DNA of 49,361 nt from SBAX01 sp964421865 (GTDB lineage: Bacteria > Planctomycetota > Phycisphaerae > UBA1845). Location: contig CAYQZH010000004.1 of the NCBI GenBank assembly GCA_964421865.1, forward strand, positions 1 through 49,361, in the 5' to 3' direction. Of this stretch, positions 25,340-33,835 are shown one piece after another (position 1 is the stretch's first letter; each line of letters begins with the position of its first letter). The notes beneath the pieces were generated by a model. The model was given only the letters and a program-made list of their open reading frames with translations, was not told where the DNA came from and did no database searches. Position numbers and translations under genes: made by a program.

Positions 25340-26650
25340 ATGAACGAGCAAGCGACGCAAATCCGTGAACTGACCGTGGAGCTTCCCGCAAGCGCCCCGC
25401 TGATTCGAGTGACCGCCGGGTTCGGATCGGCCGGGCAGAAGACCTGGAACCTCCGCCGTCCCGTGACGGTGATCGGCTCGCGCCGCCCCGCCCACATCGT
25501 GCTTCACGATCAGGACATCAGCACCGCCCACTGCGTCATCGTCAACACCGGGACCGATGTGCTGCTGAAAGACCTCCACACCAGCAGCGGAACGCGAGTG
25601 AATCAGACCCGCGTGAACCTCGCGATCCTCAGCGACGGCGACGTCATCGCGCTCGGCGAAACGACGATCCAGGTCGCCATCCAGATGCCCGACAATGTGT
25701 CCGGGGACTCCGACTTCGGCATGGAGTTCGCCGATCCGACGAAGTTCCCCGGGCCGGTGTCGCTCCACCTGATTCAAACGGACAAGCACTGGTCGATCGA
25801 GCGGGCGGTCGAGATGATCGGCCGCCACGACGACGCGTGCGTCCGTCTCGATCATCCCGACCTGTCCGCCCGCCACGCCCTACTTTTCCGCGTCGGAGCG
25901 GGACCGGCGATTTTCGATCTCGGCAGTCGCACGGGCCTTTGGGTGAACGGTCAACGGTGCTCGCTGACCCCGCTGTACAACGACGATCGGATCACCGCCG
26001 GTCCTTTCGGTCTGACCGTACACTGCCTGGAGCGGAGCGCCAGTACGCGCGTGGATGAGCCCACTGCCCGTTCGACGGCCCACCCTTCGCCGAATCTCGC
26101 CCAGGGCGACGAGGGTCGTTCCGCAGCGGACTGCGCGACGCCGCCGCAGGCCCCCGCCGTCCAGAGCTCGTGCACAGCCGCGGCGCCCGGACCGGCCCAA
26201 ACCGCGGCGGAACCGGCATTGGACAACTTGCCCGGCGACATCACCGAAACGTGGGAGCGGCTGAACCTGTGGCGGTCGCAGTTGCGCAACGGGGCGTCGG
26301 CGCTCGACGAGCAGCAGAACAGCCTGGACGCCCGCGCCGCGGAACTCGATGCCAGAGACGCGGCACTCCGCGGCCAGCTCCACGATGTCAGCCGCTTCCA
26401 TGAGCAAATGCTGGCCCGCGAGCGCGAGCTGGCGGCCAAGGTGGCGGAACTCCAAGCCGCGGCAGACGCCCTGGCTGAAGCGCGAAAAGCCTGCGATCAG
26501 CGCGAGGCTGACCTCGCCAAACGCGATCAGGAAATGAACCGACGCGAACACGCCCTCGCCCAACGTTGGACCCGGCTACTGGCCACGACCTGCCCGCACT
26601 GCCGCCAACCCGTCAACGTCGGCAACGTCTCCACCGCCGACCCGACCTGA
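25340..26650 (+). CDS. double-FHA-domain protein with coiled-coil C-terminus
   Basis: 436 residues from ATG 25340, placed after AGGAG at 25333..25337; a GTG at 25337 and an ATG at 25319 in the same frame are alternatives. The first FHA domain (about 20..125) has VTVIGSRRPAHIVLHDQDIS, STAHCVIV and TSSGTRVNQ. The second (about 150..235) has MIGRHDDACVRLDHPDLSARHALLF and SRTGLWVNGQ. FHA domains bind phosphothreonine peptides. After a Pro/Ala/Thr-rich linker comes a long coiled coil (about 300..410, rich in ELDARDAAL and EQMLARERELAAKVAEL), then CPHCRQP, a possible zinc site. It reads toward the flagellar cluster but on the other strand. Role: cytoplasmic phospho-dependent scaffold; partner kinase not in the window. 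The frame stays open 47 codons past the TGA. Confidence 0.85.
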   Translation: MNEQATQIRELTVELPASAPLIRVTAGFGSAGQKTWNLRRPVTVIGSRRPAHIVLHDQDISTAHCVIVNTGTDVLLKDLHTSSGTRVNQTRVNLAILSDGDVIALGETTIQVAIQMPDNVSGDSDFGMEFADPTKFPGPVSLHLIQTDKHWSIERAVEMIGRHDDACVRLDHPDLSARHALLFRVGAGPAIFDLGSRTGLWVNGQRCSLTPLYNDDRITAGPFGLTVHCLERSASTRVDEPTARSTAHPSPNLAQGDEGRSAADCATPPQAPAVQSSCTAAAPGPAQTAAEPALDNLPGDITETWERLNLWRSQLRNGASALDEQQNSLDARAAELDARDAALRGQLHDVSRFHEQMLARERELAAKVAELQAAADALAEARKACDQREADLAKRDQEMNRREHALAQRWTRLLATTCPHCRQPVNVGNVSTADPT

Positions 26651-26802
26651 GCCGCCCGAGCCTCCCGCGCCCCTGCCGTCCGGAGCGGCAACACGCCATG
26701 GGACACGCAGCGCGCCTTCGACGGGGATATCCAGCCGTTCATCGACGCCCTGCTGCGAAACAGCGTACGGGCGAAAGGCGCCGATGGTCGATGACATAAG
26801 TG

Positions 26803-26841
26803 CGCCGGGCGACGCGTGCGAGAAACACGCGTCACCCGGCG
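26803..26841. terminator. long hairpin between convergent FHA and flagellin genes
   Basis: CGCCGGGCGACGCGTG (26803..26818) pairs with CACGCGTCACCCGGCG (26826..26841), 15 of 16 positions, around a 7-base loop. It lies between the two stop codons and could end transcription from both sides, although neither side has a T-run, so it may instead be a REP-like element. Confidence 0.6.
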
Positions 26842-26870
26842 TTGCGTACCCATCATTCCTATCGCGCCAA

Positions 26871-28334
26871 CTACTTGCCCAGCAGGGTCAGGACGTTTTG
26901 CGATTGGGCGTTGGCGATGGCCAGAATACTGGTCCCGGCCTGCACCAGAATCTGGGAGCGCGTCAACTCCGAGGTCTCCGTGGCGAAGTCGGTGTCGCGG
27001 ATCACGGACTCGGACGAGGTCAGGTTCTCCGTGGTGATCTGCAACTGGCTGATGTTGGGCTGGAGCGTGTTGCGCTCGAAGGCCCCCAATCGACCGCGCA
27101 GCACCGCGACCTGGGTGATGGTCTCCTCGACGATCTTGGAGGCTTCGGAGAACTTGCCGGTGTTCAGGGCCCGCGATTGCCCGGTCTTGAGGTCGGCGAG
27201 GAATCCGAGGAGGTTGTTGCCCAGCTTATTAGCCTGCATGGACTTGACGCCGATGTTCTCTTGCAGGTTGGTGTTGACCTGCGGGCCCAACTGGAACAGG
27301 GCGCCGCCTTCGGTCACCGCGAAGCTTGAGGTACCTAGCGAACCCTGTAATCCGAGCGAACCGTTCCCGAAGGCTTCGGCCAGATTCACTTCCAGCTTCA
27401 GCAAAGAGGAGCTGAAGGACAGTTCGAGGCCGTCGGCGGTCGCGGCGATCCCGTTCACCGTCGCAAGGGCGTCTCGGCCTTCAGTTCGAGTGACGGTAGC
27501 GCCCGCGCGGTCCTTCACGCTGAAGGTCGTGCTGGGCGGAATCTTGGCGACGCTCACGAAGGCGTCGCTGCCATACGCCGCGCTGACGAACCTCAAGCCG
27601 TTCACTCCGCCGGCGCCGCTGGTGATCGCCGTGACACCCGTGGCGTCGGTTTGAGAGTTGATGGAGGCGGCCATTTGTACGGTGGTGGCGCTGGCAGGGA
27701 AGGTCAGCGTGATCACGCCTTCCGGGCCGCGGATCTCCAAGGTGGCGCCGCTCCCGGTCAGTTGCGCCGCAGCGAAACCCAGTTGGGCCTGCTGGGCGGA
27801 TTGCGAAACGCTGATGTCCACGGGGACGAACTGTTGCGTGCCGAACTTGGCCGCCTGGACGTAGACGTCGGCGAGCTTCGCCGCCGTCACGCCGCTGGTC
27901 ACGTAGTCCAGCTCCCCGTTGATCAGCTTCCGCCCGGCGAACGTCGTGGTGTTGGCGATTCGGGTGATCGAGTCGATGGCGTTGTCGATCTGCAACTGGT
28001 TCGCGGCGATCTCGTCTTTGGAGAACGCCCCGCTATTGGCGGCCTCGACCAGCTTCGCCTGGATGTCGGTGAGCAGCGTCTGTACCCCATCCAAGGCCCC
28101 TTCCGTCGTGGCGATGACGTTGATCGCTCGCGTGGAGTTATCGATCGCCTGTTGGACGACCGAAATCTCCGAGCGCAGTCGCTCCGACACGATCAACCCG
28201 GCCGGATTGTCCGCCCCGCGGTTGATCTTCAAACCGCTGGACAAGCGCTCCAGCGATTTGGTGAGCGACTGCTGCGATAGGCCCAGATGGCGCTGGGCGA
28301 TCAGCGACTGGACGTTGCTATTGATCCGTGACAT
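26871..28334 (-). CDS. fliC: flagellin
   Basis: 487 residues. The N-terminal D0/D1 region (SRINSNVQSLIAQRHLGLSQ, SLERLSSGLKINRGADNPAG, NVIATTEGALDGVQTLLTDI) and the C-terminal coiled region (GRLGAFERNTLQPNISQLQI, ESVIRDTDFATETSELTRSQ, LAIANAQSQNVLTLLGK) are classic flagellin. The variable centre (about 150..370) holds beta-rich domains including a flagellin IN-like segment (VQMAASINSQTDATGVTAI). It polymerises outside the cell into the filament after export by the flagellar type III apparatus. It is the last gene of the flagellar run, 66 bases after csrA, with a leader carrying likely CsrA sites. Confidence 0.97.
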   Translation of the reverse strand: MSRINSNVQSLIAQRHLGLSQQSLTKSLERLSSGLKINRGADNPAGLIVSERLRSEISVVQQAIDNSTRAINVIATTEGALDGVQTLLTDIQAKLVEAANSGAFSKDEIAANQLQIDNAIDSITRIANTTTFAGRKLINGELDYVTSGVTAAKLADVYVQAAKFGTQQFVPVDISVSQSAQQAQLGFAAAQLTGSGATLEIRGPEGVITLTFPASATTVQMAASINSQTDATGVTAITSGAGGVNGLRFVSAAYGSDAFVSVAKIPPSTTFSVKDRAGATVTRTEGRDALATVNGIAATADGLELSFSSSLLKLEVNLAEAFGNGSLGLQGSLGTSSFAVTEGGALFQLGPQVNTNLQENIGVKSMQANKLGNNLLGFLADLKTGQSRALNTGKFSEASKIVEETITQVAVLRGRLGAFERNTLQPNISQLQITTENLTSSESVIRDTDFATETSELTRSQILVQAGTSILAIANAQSQNVLTLLGK

Positions 28335-28340
28335 CAGAAA

Positions 28341-28379
28341 TCCTCCCTGATCTCCCCCGGCGATTTCCGTAGCGCCGGG
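28341..28379 (-). promoter_or_regulatory. flagellin leader: predicted CsrA-binding hairpin and RBS site
   Basis: On the minus strand, CCCGGCG and CGCCGGG form a 7-bp stem whose 10-base loop is CTACGGAAAT, presenting the CsrA core ACGGA. Fifteen bases downstream the Shine-Dalgarno AGGGAGGA (28348..28341), six bases before the ATG, contains a second GGA. In Bacillus hag, CsrA binds one hairpin site and one site over the Shine-Dalgarno; the layout here is the same. Inferred from sequence only. Confidence 0.6.
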
Positions 28380-28400
28380 AATGGTCCTCGCGGTTCACGT

Positions 28401-28715
28401 TCATCCTCGTGACCGACGTACTTGTTTGGCCCGATCTTCCTCTGAACCTTCCTTGACCGGCCCCACCTCCGGGGCGGGCGCCGCTTTCGGCCCCGCGTCC
28501 GTCTCGATCACCTCCGAGACGTCCTGCGGCGACAGGTTCGCGGCCTGCTGGTTCTCCCGTTTGATAGCGTCATACACTTCCTTGCGATGGACCTGAATGT
28601 GCCGGGGCGCGGTGATGCCCAGCCGCACTTTATCGCCCCGGATGTCGACGACGGTGATTTCCACCTCGTCGCCGATCATGATCGTCTCATCGCGCTGTCT
28701 GGATAGCACCAACAT
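28401..28715 (-). CDS. csrA: translational regulator CsrA with C-terminal extension
   Basis: 104 residues from ATG 28715 (Shine-Dalgarno AAGGAAGGAG). Residues 1..60 are a complete CsrA: MLVLSRQRDETIMIGDEVEI, GDKVRLGITAPRHIQVHRKE and VYDAIKREN, with the RNA-binding first strand and the Arg of APR. CsrA dimers bind GGA motifs in mRNA leaders and block ribosome access. Residues 61..104 are an extra acidic/Pro/Ala tail ending in basic RRSRG; the usual length is about 60..75. It lies between fliW, its antagonist in other phyla, and flagellin, its usual target. Confidence 0.95.
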   Translation of the reverse strand: MLVLSRQRDETIMIGDEVEITVVDIRGDKVRLGITAPRHIQVHRKEVYDAIKRENQQAANLSPQDVSEVIETDAGPKAAPAPEVGPVKEGSEEDRAKQVRRSRG

Positions 28716-28933
28716 ACTCGGCTCCTTCCTTGCCATGCCGATGCGTCATATTCCATCTCCGCACCCGGTCCCGGCTCGTGGCGGCCCCGCACTCCTCGCG
28801 GGCGGCGGACGCCGGCGGAGCGTCCGCGCCGATCGACCGGGGCGGCGAAGGGAACACCGATCCGGCTGGGCAGATGTCGTGGAACCTGTCATTCCATTGT
28901 AGTCCCGACCGGGTCGCCGCGGCTACCGCAACC

Positions 28934-29386
28934 TTACGCTGTTTTTCCCATCACCTGCCGCGCCGGAATCCGCATCAACGGGTGCCGGGTTGAGTAGCGC
29001 TTGTCGCTGAGCACCAGTTGCCGCGCTTTGCGGCTCATCACATTGACCACCAAGGGCCCCTGGAAGTTGCCGGTGAGCAGATCGCCGACCTTGTTGACAA
29101 TCACGAACACCTGCCCGTTCTGCGGATCAGCGAGGTCGATGCACTGTAACTCCTCGACCTTCACGGGAACCTGGTAATCCGCCACGAAAAGCCGCGGATC
29201 GCAGACCACGAACGCTAGGTCGCGCGTGTCCACCGACTGCAACCAGTAAAAGCCGCTCCCTTCCCCGGTCTGAATCAGAGCGTATTCGTGTTGCAGGGGG
29301 AACCCGAGGACGCCGTCGTCAAACACGATCAGGCGATCCGGGTCCACCTCCAGTTGTCCAAAACGCGACGTGTCGATCAGCAGCAT
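28934..29386 (-). CDS. fliW: flagellar assembly factor FliW
   Basis: 150 residues from ATG 29386 (Shine-Dalgarno GGGAGA eight bases upstream); nine extra codons upstream are possible but unlikely. Core motifs: IVFDDGVLGFPLQHEYALIQ, FYWLQSVDTRDLAFVVCDP, and NGQVFVIVNKV with NFQGPLVVNVMSRKARQLVL. FliW binds CsrA allosterically and also free flagellin; when flagellin is exported, FliW is released to inhibit CsrA. Gene order fliW-csrA-fliC supports this partner-switch here. The 218-base spacer to csrA includes an 8-bp hairpin (28805..28827) but no gene. Confidence 0.95.
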   Translation of the reverse strand: MLLIDTSRFGQLEVDPDRLIVFDDGVLGFPLQHEYALIQTGEGSGFYWLQSVDTRDLAFVVCDPRLFVADYQVPVKVEELQCIDLADPQNGQVFVIVNKVGDLLTGNFQGPLVVNVMSRKARQLVLSDKRYSTRHPLMRIPARQVMGKTA

Positions 29387-29497
29387 CGCGAGTCTCCCAT
29401 GACCGATCCTCATCCGGCCTGCCCGATGGCGCGAGGCGATCGACGTCCGATCACACTCCCGTGCCGCGCCATGGCACGCGACGGTCTCGCCGCGCCC

Positions 29498-29513
29498 CGG
29501 AGTTCCAACTCCG
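29498..29513. repeat. REP-like hairpin between flgL and fliW
   Basis: CGGAGTT-CC-AACTCCG, 7 bp perfect with a two-base loop, in the 225-base spacer between flgL and fliW. The apex TT-CC-AA matches the hairpin at 24988..25015 while the outer stem differs. Confidence 0.6.
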
Positions 29514-29611
29514 AGCAGCCGCTCGTTGTCCCGGCGTCCCGGCCACGCGGACGCCGCACGAGTCCTGCATCGGTGCGCCGTTGGCGGTCGCGCACCCCAC
29601 CCGCTTCTCCC

Positions 29612-31558
29612 CTACTTCAGAAAATCCAACAACGACAGGTTCATCACCGAGGAACCCGCCTGGAGGTTGGCTTGCAGTTGGGTCATCGCCGTTTGCAGCC
29701 TCGTCGCCGCTTCGGCGTAATCGAGGTCCTGGACCTCGGACAGAAACTGCTGCGTCGAGGTCGTCGCGTCCTCCATCTGCGTCCGCTTGGTCGCCATGGT
29801 CTGCGAGCGGGCCCCGATGATCCCGTGCATGCGGGTCACGTCGGCGGTGAGGGTATCGAGCCGCCCGCCCGCCGCCGTGATTCCCCGCGTGTCGTCGCGG
29901 CGCAAGGCCGTTTCCAAGTCATACAGAGCGCCGAGGATTCCTTCGGTGCGGGTCGGGTTCACGTCGGTTCCGACCAGCTCCTTCACGGTGCCGTTGACCG
30001 TCTTCTGGATTCCGAGATCGATCGGGGCGGCGGAAAGATTGGCGAGCGCAACCGTAAGGTCTCCCGTTCCGCCGGTGGCGTCCTCGATGCGGATGCCGTT
30101 CCCGGTCGTCGCCAACGACGCCTTGATCGCCACTCCCGCGGCCGTGGCCGCGGCGTTGATGCGGTCGATCACATCGCCGACGGTCACGGCCCCGTCGATA
30201 TCGACATCGACGGTCTTGGCGTTCTTGGCGACGATCCGCAGGTCGGCCTTGCCCGTCCCGGAGACCGTCGTCACCCCGTTCCCGAAATTCAACTGCGTCA
30301 GCGGCGTCGACGTGTCCAGGGTTCGGATGCCCAGGTCGGTCGCTGTCGTGCCGCCGTTCTCGCCGATGCTAAGCGAAGTCCCGGAGACTTCGTTAAAGAT
30401 TTCGACTCCCGTCCCCGCGTCGTTGATCCGGGCGCGGACGAAGACGCCGGCGTTGTTGATCGCGTTGATGATATCCTGGACGGTCTTGGCCGCGCTCAGA
30501 TCGACGGTCGCGGTGTTCGCGCCGTTGGAGACGATTAGCCCGCTTTCAAGATCGATGCCCGCCCCCTGACCGAGTTCGGCCACGGGCGTCAGCCGCGTGA
30601 CCCGCGGGACCAATGTCAGCCCGGTGATCGCCGTCGCGCTCGGCTGTTTCGTCAAGATGCCCAGCTCAGCCGTCGTCGTGCCCCCGCCGGAATCGGTGAC
30701 CGACACGTCGGCGCCTCCCGGCGTAATCACCAGCCCTGTGTCGGACAACGCTGCAGTCACCTTCGCACCGACTGCTGTTGCGGCCGCATTGATCGCATCG
30801 ACGACGCCGCCGATGGTGTCCACGGCGCTCAGATCGACGGTGAATACGCCCGCTCCACCGACTTCGTTGAACACCAAGGTTCCGGGTCGGATCGGCTGCC
30901 CGCTTGCTCCGGTGATGTCTTCGAGGCGGGTGTCCAGCGTGAGCGTAGGCGTGAGATCGACGGTGCTGCGGATCGGGGCGGAGAGCGCCCCGAAGAGCAA
31001 ACTTCCCGGCATACTGATCGGGGCCGTCTGGCCGTCATCGGGTCGAACGATGAGGTCGCCGGTGTCGCCCACGTACGCGATCCCTCCTAGCGCGTCGACG
31101 AACGGCCGGGCCAGCGTCTCGCGCCCACCGAAGAGGTACCGACCGTTGAACTGTCGGTTGCCGACGGCCTGAAGCTGCTGCCGGATGGAGGCGACGACCT
31201 CGGCCTCCGCCTCCCGCTCCGCCTCGCTCGAAAGGCTGCCGACGGTCTGGCTCGCGATCGCGGACGCCTGGATCAGCAGGCCGTTGATCTCCGTGAGCGC
31301 GCTGTCCGCAGCCGTTAGGAAAGTGTCGCCGTACTGCACGTTGGACCTGAACTGGTCCTGACGCGACAGAGCCTGGGTCAGGTCCAACGCCCGTGCCGCC
31401 GCGACGGGGTCCTCGCTGGGCCTCACAAAGTTGCGGCCGGACGCGATCCGCGATTGCGACAGGAACAGGTCCACCTGGTTCCGCCGCAACGAATCCAAGA
31501 GCATCGTGGTCCGCAGGTTGTTGCTGATTCGTGTCACGTTGACCGGGCTCACCGACAT
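29612..31558 (-). CDS. flgL: hook-filament junction protein FlgL, expanded
   Basis: 648 residues, about twice the usual 300. N-terminal (RISNNLRTTMLLDSLRRNQV, SQSRIASGRNFVRPSEDPVA) and C-terminal (EVQDLDYAEAATRLQTAMTQ, SLLDFLK) helical parts are FlgL/HAP3. The central 210..520 is made of three related modules of about 100 residues, each with an FlgIN-like stretch (VVDAINAAATAVGAKVTAAL 253..272; DIINAINNAGVFVRARINDA 362..381; VIDRINAAATAAGVAIKASL 463..482), then a strand ending LGI (299, 409, 515). These would project from the junction surface. The gene follows flgK by 19 bases. It is exported and links hook to filament; the modules are probably surface decoration or stabilisation. Confidence 0.95.
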   Translation of the reverse strand: MSVSPVNVTRISNNLRTTMLLDSLRRNQVDLFLSQSRIASGRNFVRPSEDPVAAARALDLTQALSRQDQFRSNVQYGDTFLTAADSALTEINGLLIQASAIASQTVGSLSSEAEREAEAEVVASIRQQLQAVGNRQFNGRYLFGGRETLARPFVDALGGIAYVGDTGDLIVRPDDGQTAPISMPGSLLFGALSAPIRSTVDLTPTLTLDTRLEDITGASGQPIRPGTLVFNEVGGAGVFTVDLSAVDTIGGVVDAINAAATAVGAKVTAALSDTGLVITPGGADVSVTDSGGGTTTAELGILTKQPSATAITGLTLVPRVTRLTPVAELGQGAGIDLESGLIVSNGANTATVDLSAAKTVQDIINAINNAGVFVRARINDAGTGVEIFNEVSGTSLSIGENGGTTATDLGIRTLDTSTPLTQLNFGNGVTTVSGTGKADLRIVAKNAKTVDVDIDGAVTVGDVIDRINAAATAAGVAIKASLATTGNGIRIEDATGGTGDLTVALANLSAAPIDLGIQKTVNGTVKELVGTDVNPTRTEGILGALYDLETALRRDDTRGITAAGGRLDTLTADVTRMHGIIGARSQTMATKRTQMEDATTSTQQFLSEVQDLDYAEAATRLQTAMTQLQANLQAGSSVMNLSLLDFLK

Positions 31559-31577
31559 CTCAACCTACCTTGGTTCC

Positions 31578-33308
31578 CTACCGCAGCAGCGACACCAGTT
31601 CCGTCAATAAGTCGTCCACCGTGCGGACGAACCGTGTCGCGCCCTGAAACGCCCGCTCATACTTCAACAGGGCGATCGCCTCCTCATCGAGGTTCACGCC
31701 GCTGACGCTTTCCTTTTGGGATTGCAACGACGACAGGACCGCCCCGCTCGCCTGCACGTCGCTGTTCGCCGCCGCCGCGTTGGTCGCGATGGAGTTGGCG
31801 ATGGAGTCATAGAAGGCCGGGATCGGTGCCCCGCCGAGTCGGTTACTCGCGGCGGTTTCCAGCTCCGCGACCTTGCCCGCGTTGGCCCCATCGCCGGGCA
31901 GAAACACCGTCGCCGCCGCGAGCAACGATGGATCGCTCTGCACCGTCTCGTTGACCGCGATGTTCCGGGCGTCCGTCCCGCTGAAGAACGTATTCATGCC
32001 CAGCGCCGCAAGCACGTGGGAGGTATCCGCCCGGGCCTGCTGCCCGTCGTAGCCGAAGGTGAATGAGAACCCATCCGTCGCAGTCAACTTCAACCGCCGG
32101 TCACTCGTGACGGAGGCCGTCACTCCCGTGACCTGGGCGTTGATATCCGACACGAGCGAGTCGAGCGTCGTCCCGCCGCCCTGTCCATCCAAAGATACGT
32201 CAACCCGATACGCGACCGGCGTGTGGGTCGCGTCGTCGGACACCGTCATGTAGAAGCTGCCGCTTTGCGGCGGATCGGGGAGCCCGGCGGCGTCGCTGTC
32301 GAGAGCCGCATCGGCCGCCAAAACGTCGAAGCTCCCGGTCACGTCGCGGAAACCGGCTAGTCCCTGTCCGTCCGCGTGAAGCCGGTTTACGTCACGGATC
32401 AACGCCGCCGCGAGCTGGTCGAGAGCCTCGATCTGTCCGTAGGCGTTCTGGTCCCGCGCCGTCATCAACCCTTGCAGCCGCCCGCCGCGGATTTCCACTT
32501 GCTGGTTCGTGTCCGCGAATCGGACCGACGTTCGCTCGAAACCCCCATCGGTCTGCGTCACCGCGACCAGGCCGCGTGAGACGCCGCCCTGGACCAGGGC
32601 TTCACTGCCGACATAGACGTTGATCGAGCCGTCCGGCTCTTCGCGGACCGTGACGTCGAAAAGTTGGCTCAGTTCGCGGAGTTTCGCGTCGCGTTGATCG
32701 CGGAGCGCCGTCGCTTGTCCGCGACGCCCGGCCTCGCCGGTGGTGATCTCCGAGTTCAGGTCGGCGATTCCCTTAGCGAGGTCGTCGGCGTGGGAGACGA
32801 TGTCGCCGATTTGCCCGTCAAGGTCTTCTCCGAGTTTACCGAGCTGTCGGCGTACGCTGTGCAGCGATTCCGCCAGCGACGCCCCGCCGGACACGGCCAA
32901 CTCGCGGATGGCGGGGTCCTCCGGCGTGTTCTGAACGTCGTTGAAGCGGCTGAAAAAGTCACCAAGCTGCGTCGAGAGTCCCGCCCCGTTCGAATCATCG
33001 AAGAACGATTCCACCTGGGCGAGCGCCGTCTGCCTCGCAGTCGCCGACTCCTGTCCGCCGATGGCCAGCCGCACTCGGCCCTCCAACCCTTCGTCGAGAT
33101 ATCGCTGAATATCCGTCAACGCCACGCCCGCCCCGGGGCTGGGATCATTCGCCACCAGACTGCCCTGCAGCGGATCAAGCTGCGGCGCCAGCCGCGTGTA
33201 ATCCGGGCTGCCGGCGCTGCTGATGTTGCTGCCCACGGTCTGCAGCGCCCCCTGATAGCTCAGCAGGGCGCTTCGACCGATCTGCAATGCCGAATTCAAC
33301 AGTCCCAT
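31578..33308 (-). CDS. flgK: hook-associated protein FlgK
   Basis: 576 residues. N-terminus LNSALQIGRSALLSYQGALQ and VGSNISSAGSPDYTRLAPQL is the HAP1 rod/hook motif; NRLHADGQGLAG and the C-terminus GVNLDEEAIALLKYERAFQG with FVRTVDDLLTELVSLLR are diagnostic. FlgK forms the first junction ring between hook and filament outside the cell. Five bases separate it from flgN, whose product is its export chaperone in other bacteria. Confidence 0.95.
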   Translation of the reverse strand: MGLLNSALQIGRSALLSYQGALQTVGSNISSAGSPDYTRLAPQLDPLQGSLVANDPSPGAGVALTDIQRYLDEGLEGRVRLAIGGQESATARQTALAQVESFFDDSNGAGLSTQLGDFFSRFNDVQNTPEDPAIRELAVSGGASLAESLHSVRRQLGKLGEDLDGQIGDIVSHADDLAKGIADLNSEITTGEAGRRGQATALRDQRDAKLRELSQLFDVTVREEPDGSINVYVGSEALVQGGVSRGLVAVTQTDGGFERTSVRFADTNQQVEIRGGRLQGLMTARDQNAYGQIEALDQLAAALIRDVNRLHADGQGLAGFRDVTGSFDVLAADAALDSDAAGLPDPPQSGSFYMTVSDDATHTPVAYRVDVSLDGQGGGTTLDSLVSDINAQVTGVTASVTSDRRLKLTATDGFSFTFGYDGQQARADTSHVLAALGMNTFFSGTDARNIAVNETVQSDPSLLAAATVFLPGDGANAGKVAELETAASNRLGGAPIPAFYDSIANSIATNAAAANSDVQASGAVLSSLQSQKESVSGVNLDEEAIALLKYERAFQGATRFVRTVDDLLTELVSLLR

Positions 33309-33313
33309 CGCGC

Positions 33314-33835
33314 CTACCCCACCGTCTCGTACATTGGAGTGCCACAGCTCGGCACCAGATCCCCGTTGCCCGCGTAACCCGCGGGCTTTTCATCGCGGGG
33401 CCTCACCGCTGCGAAAACCCATTTCAAATGATGCAGAATCTCGCGTGAAATCACCCCTGCCAGGCGGTTGGCCTGCATGACCTTGAAGATCGCCTTCCGC
33501 AACCGGTCCGCCGCGTCCGTCAACGCCGTCCGCTGCGGCTCGGAAAGCCGGGAAGCAAGCTCGGTGATGCACATCGCCCGCGCCGCCCGCGAGGAAAGAC
33601 CCAATTCCCCACCGATCGCGTCCATGAGTTGACGCCGAAAACCCTCCCGCTCCTGCAAACGCTGCACCATCTCCCCCTCCCGCTCGCCGCAATCGCGCAT
33701 CGCGTGGAGGTCAGCCTGCTTCATCGCGTCGATCTTGGAATCAAGGAGCGCGAACAGTTGCTCGTTCAGGGTTGTGAGGCCGTCGAGCAGTCGCAACAGA
33801 TCGCGGAACCGCTTGGCTTCGATGGCTTGGGTCAT
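33314..33835 (-). CDS. flgN: FlgN-family flagellar export chaperone
   Basis: 173 residues, almost all helical: FRDLLRLLDGLTTLNEQLFA, ALLDSKIDAMKQADLHAMRD and LQEREGFRRQLMDAIGG form the antiparallel coiled coil of FlgN. FlgN keeps FlgK and FlgL unfolded and delivers them to the export gate in the cytoplasm. Its position directly before flgK and flgL fits. Its ATG overlaps the flgJ stop (ATGA at 33835..33832). The last about 20 codons contain a GC-rich palindrome (33369..33385), so the tail may be repeat-derived. Confidence 0.85.
   Translation of the reverse strand: MTQAIEAKRFRDLLRLLDGLTTLNEQLFALLDSKIDAMKQADLHAMRDCGEREGEMVQRLQEREGFRRQLMDAIGGELGLSSRAARAMCITELASRLSEPQRTALTDAADRLRKAIFKVMQANRLAGVISREILHHLKWVFAAVRPRDEKPAGYAGNGDLVPSCGTPMYETVG

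Noticed and set aside
29288..30538. Plus-strand frame of 416 codons opposite flgL
   Set aside because: Arg/His/Gly-rich shadow of flgL, which has recognisable FlgL ends and modules.
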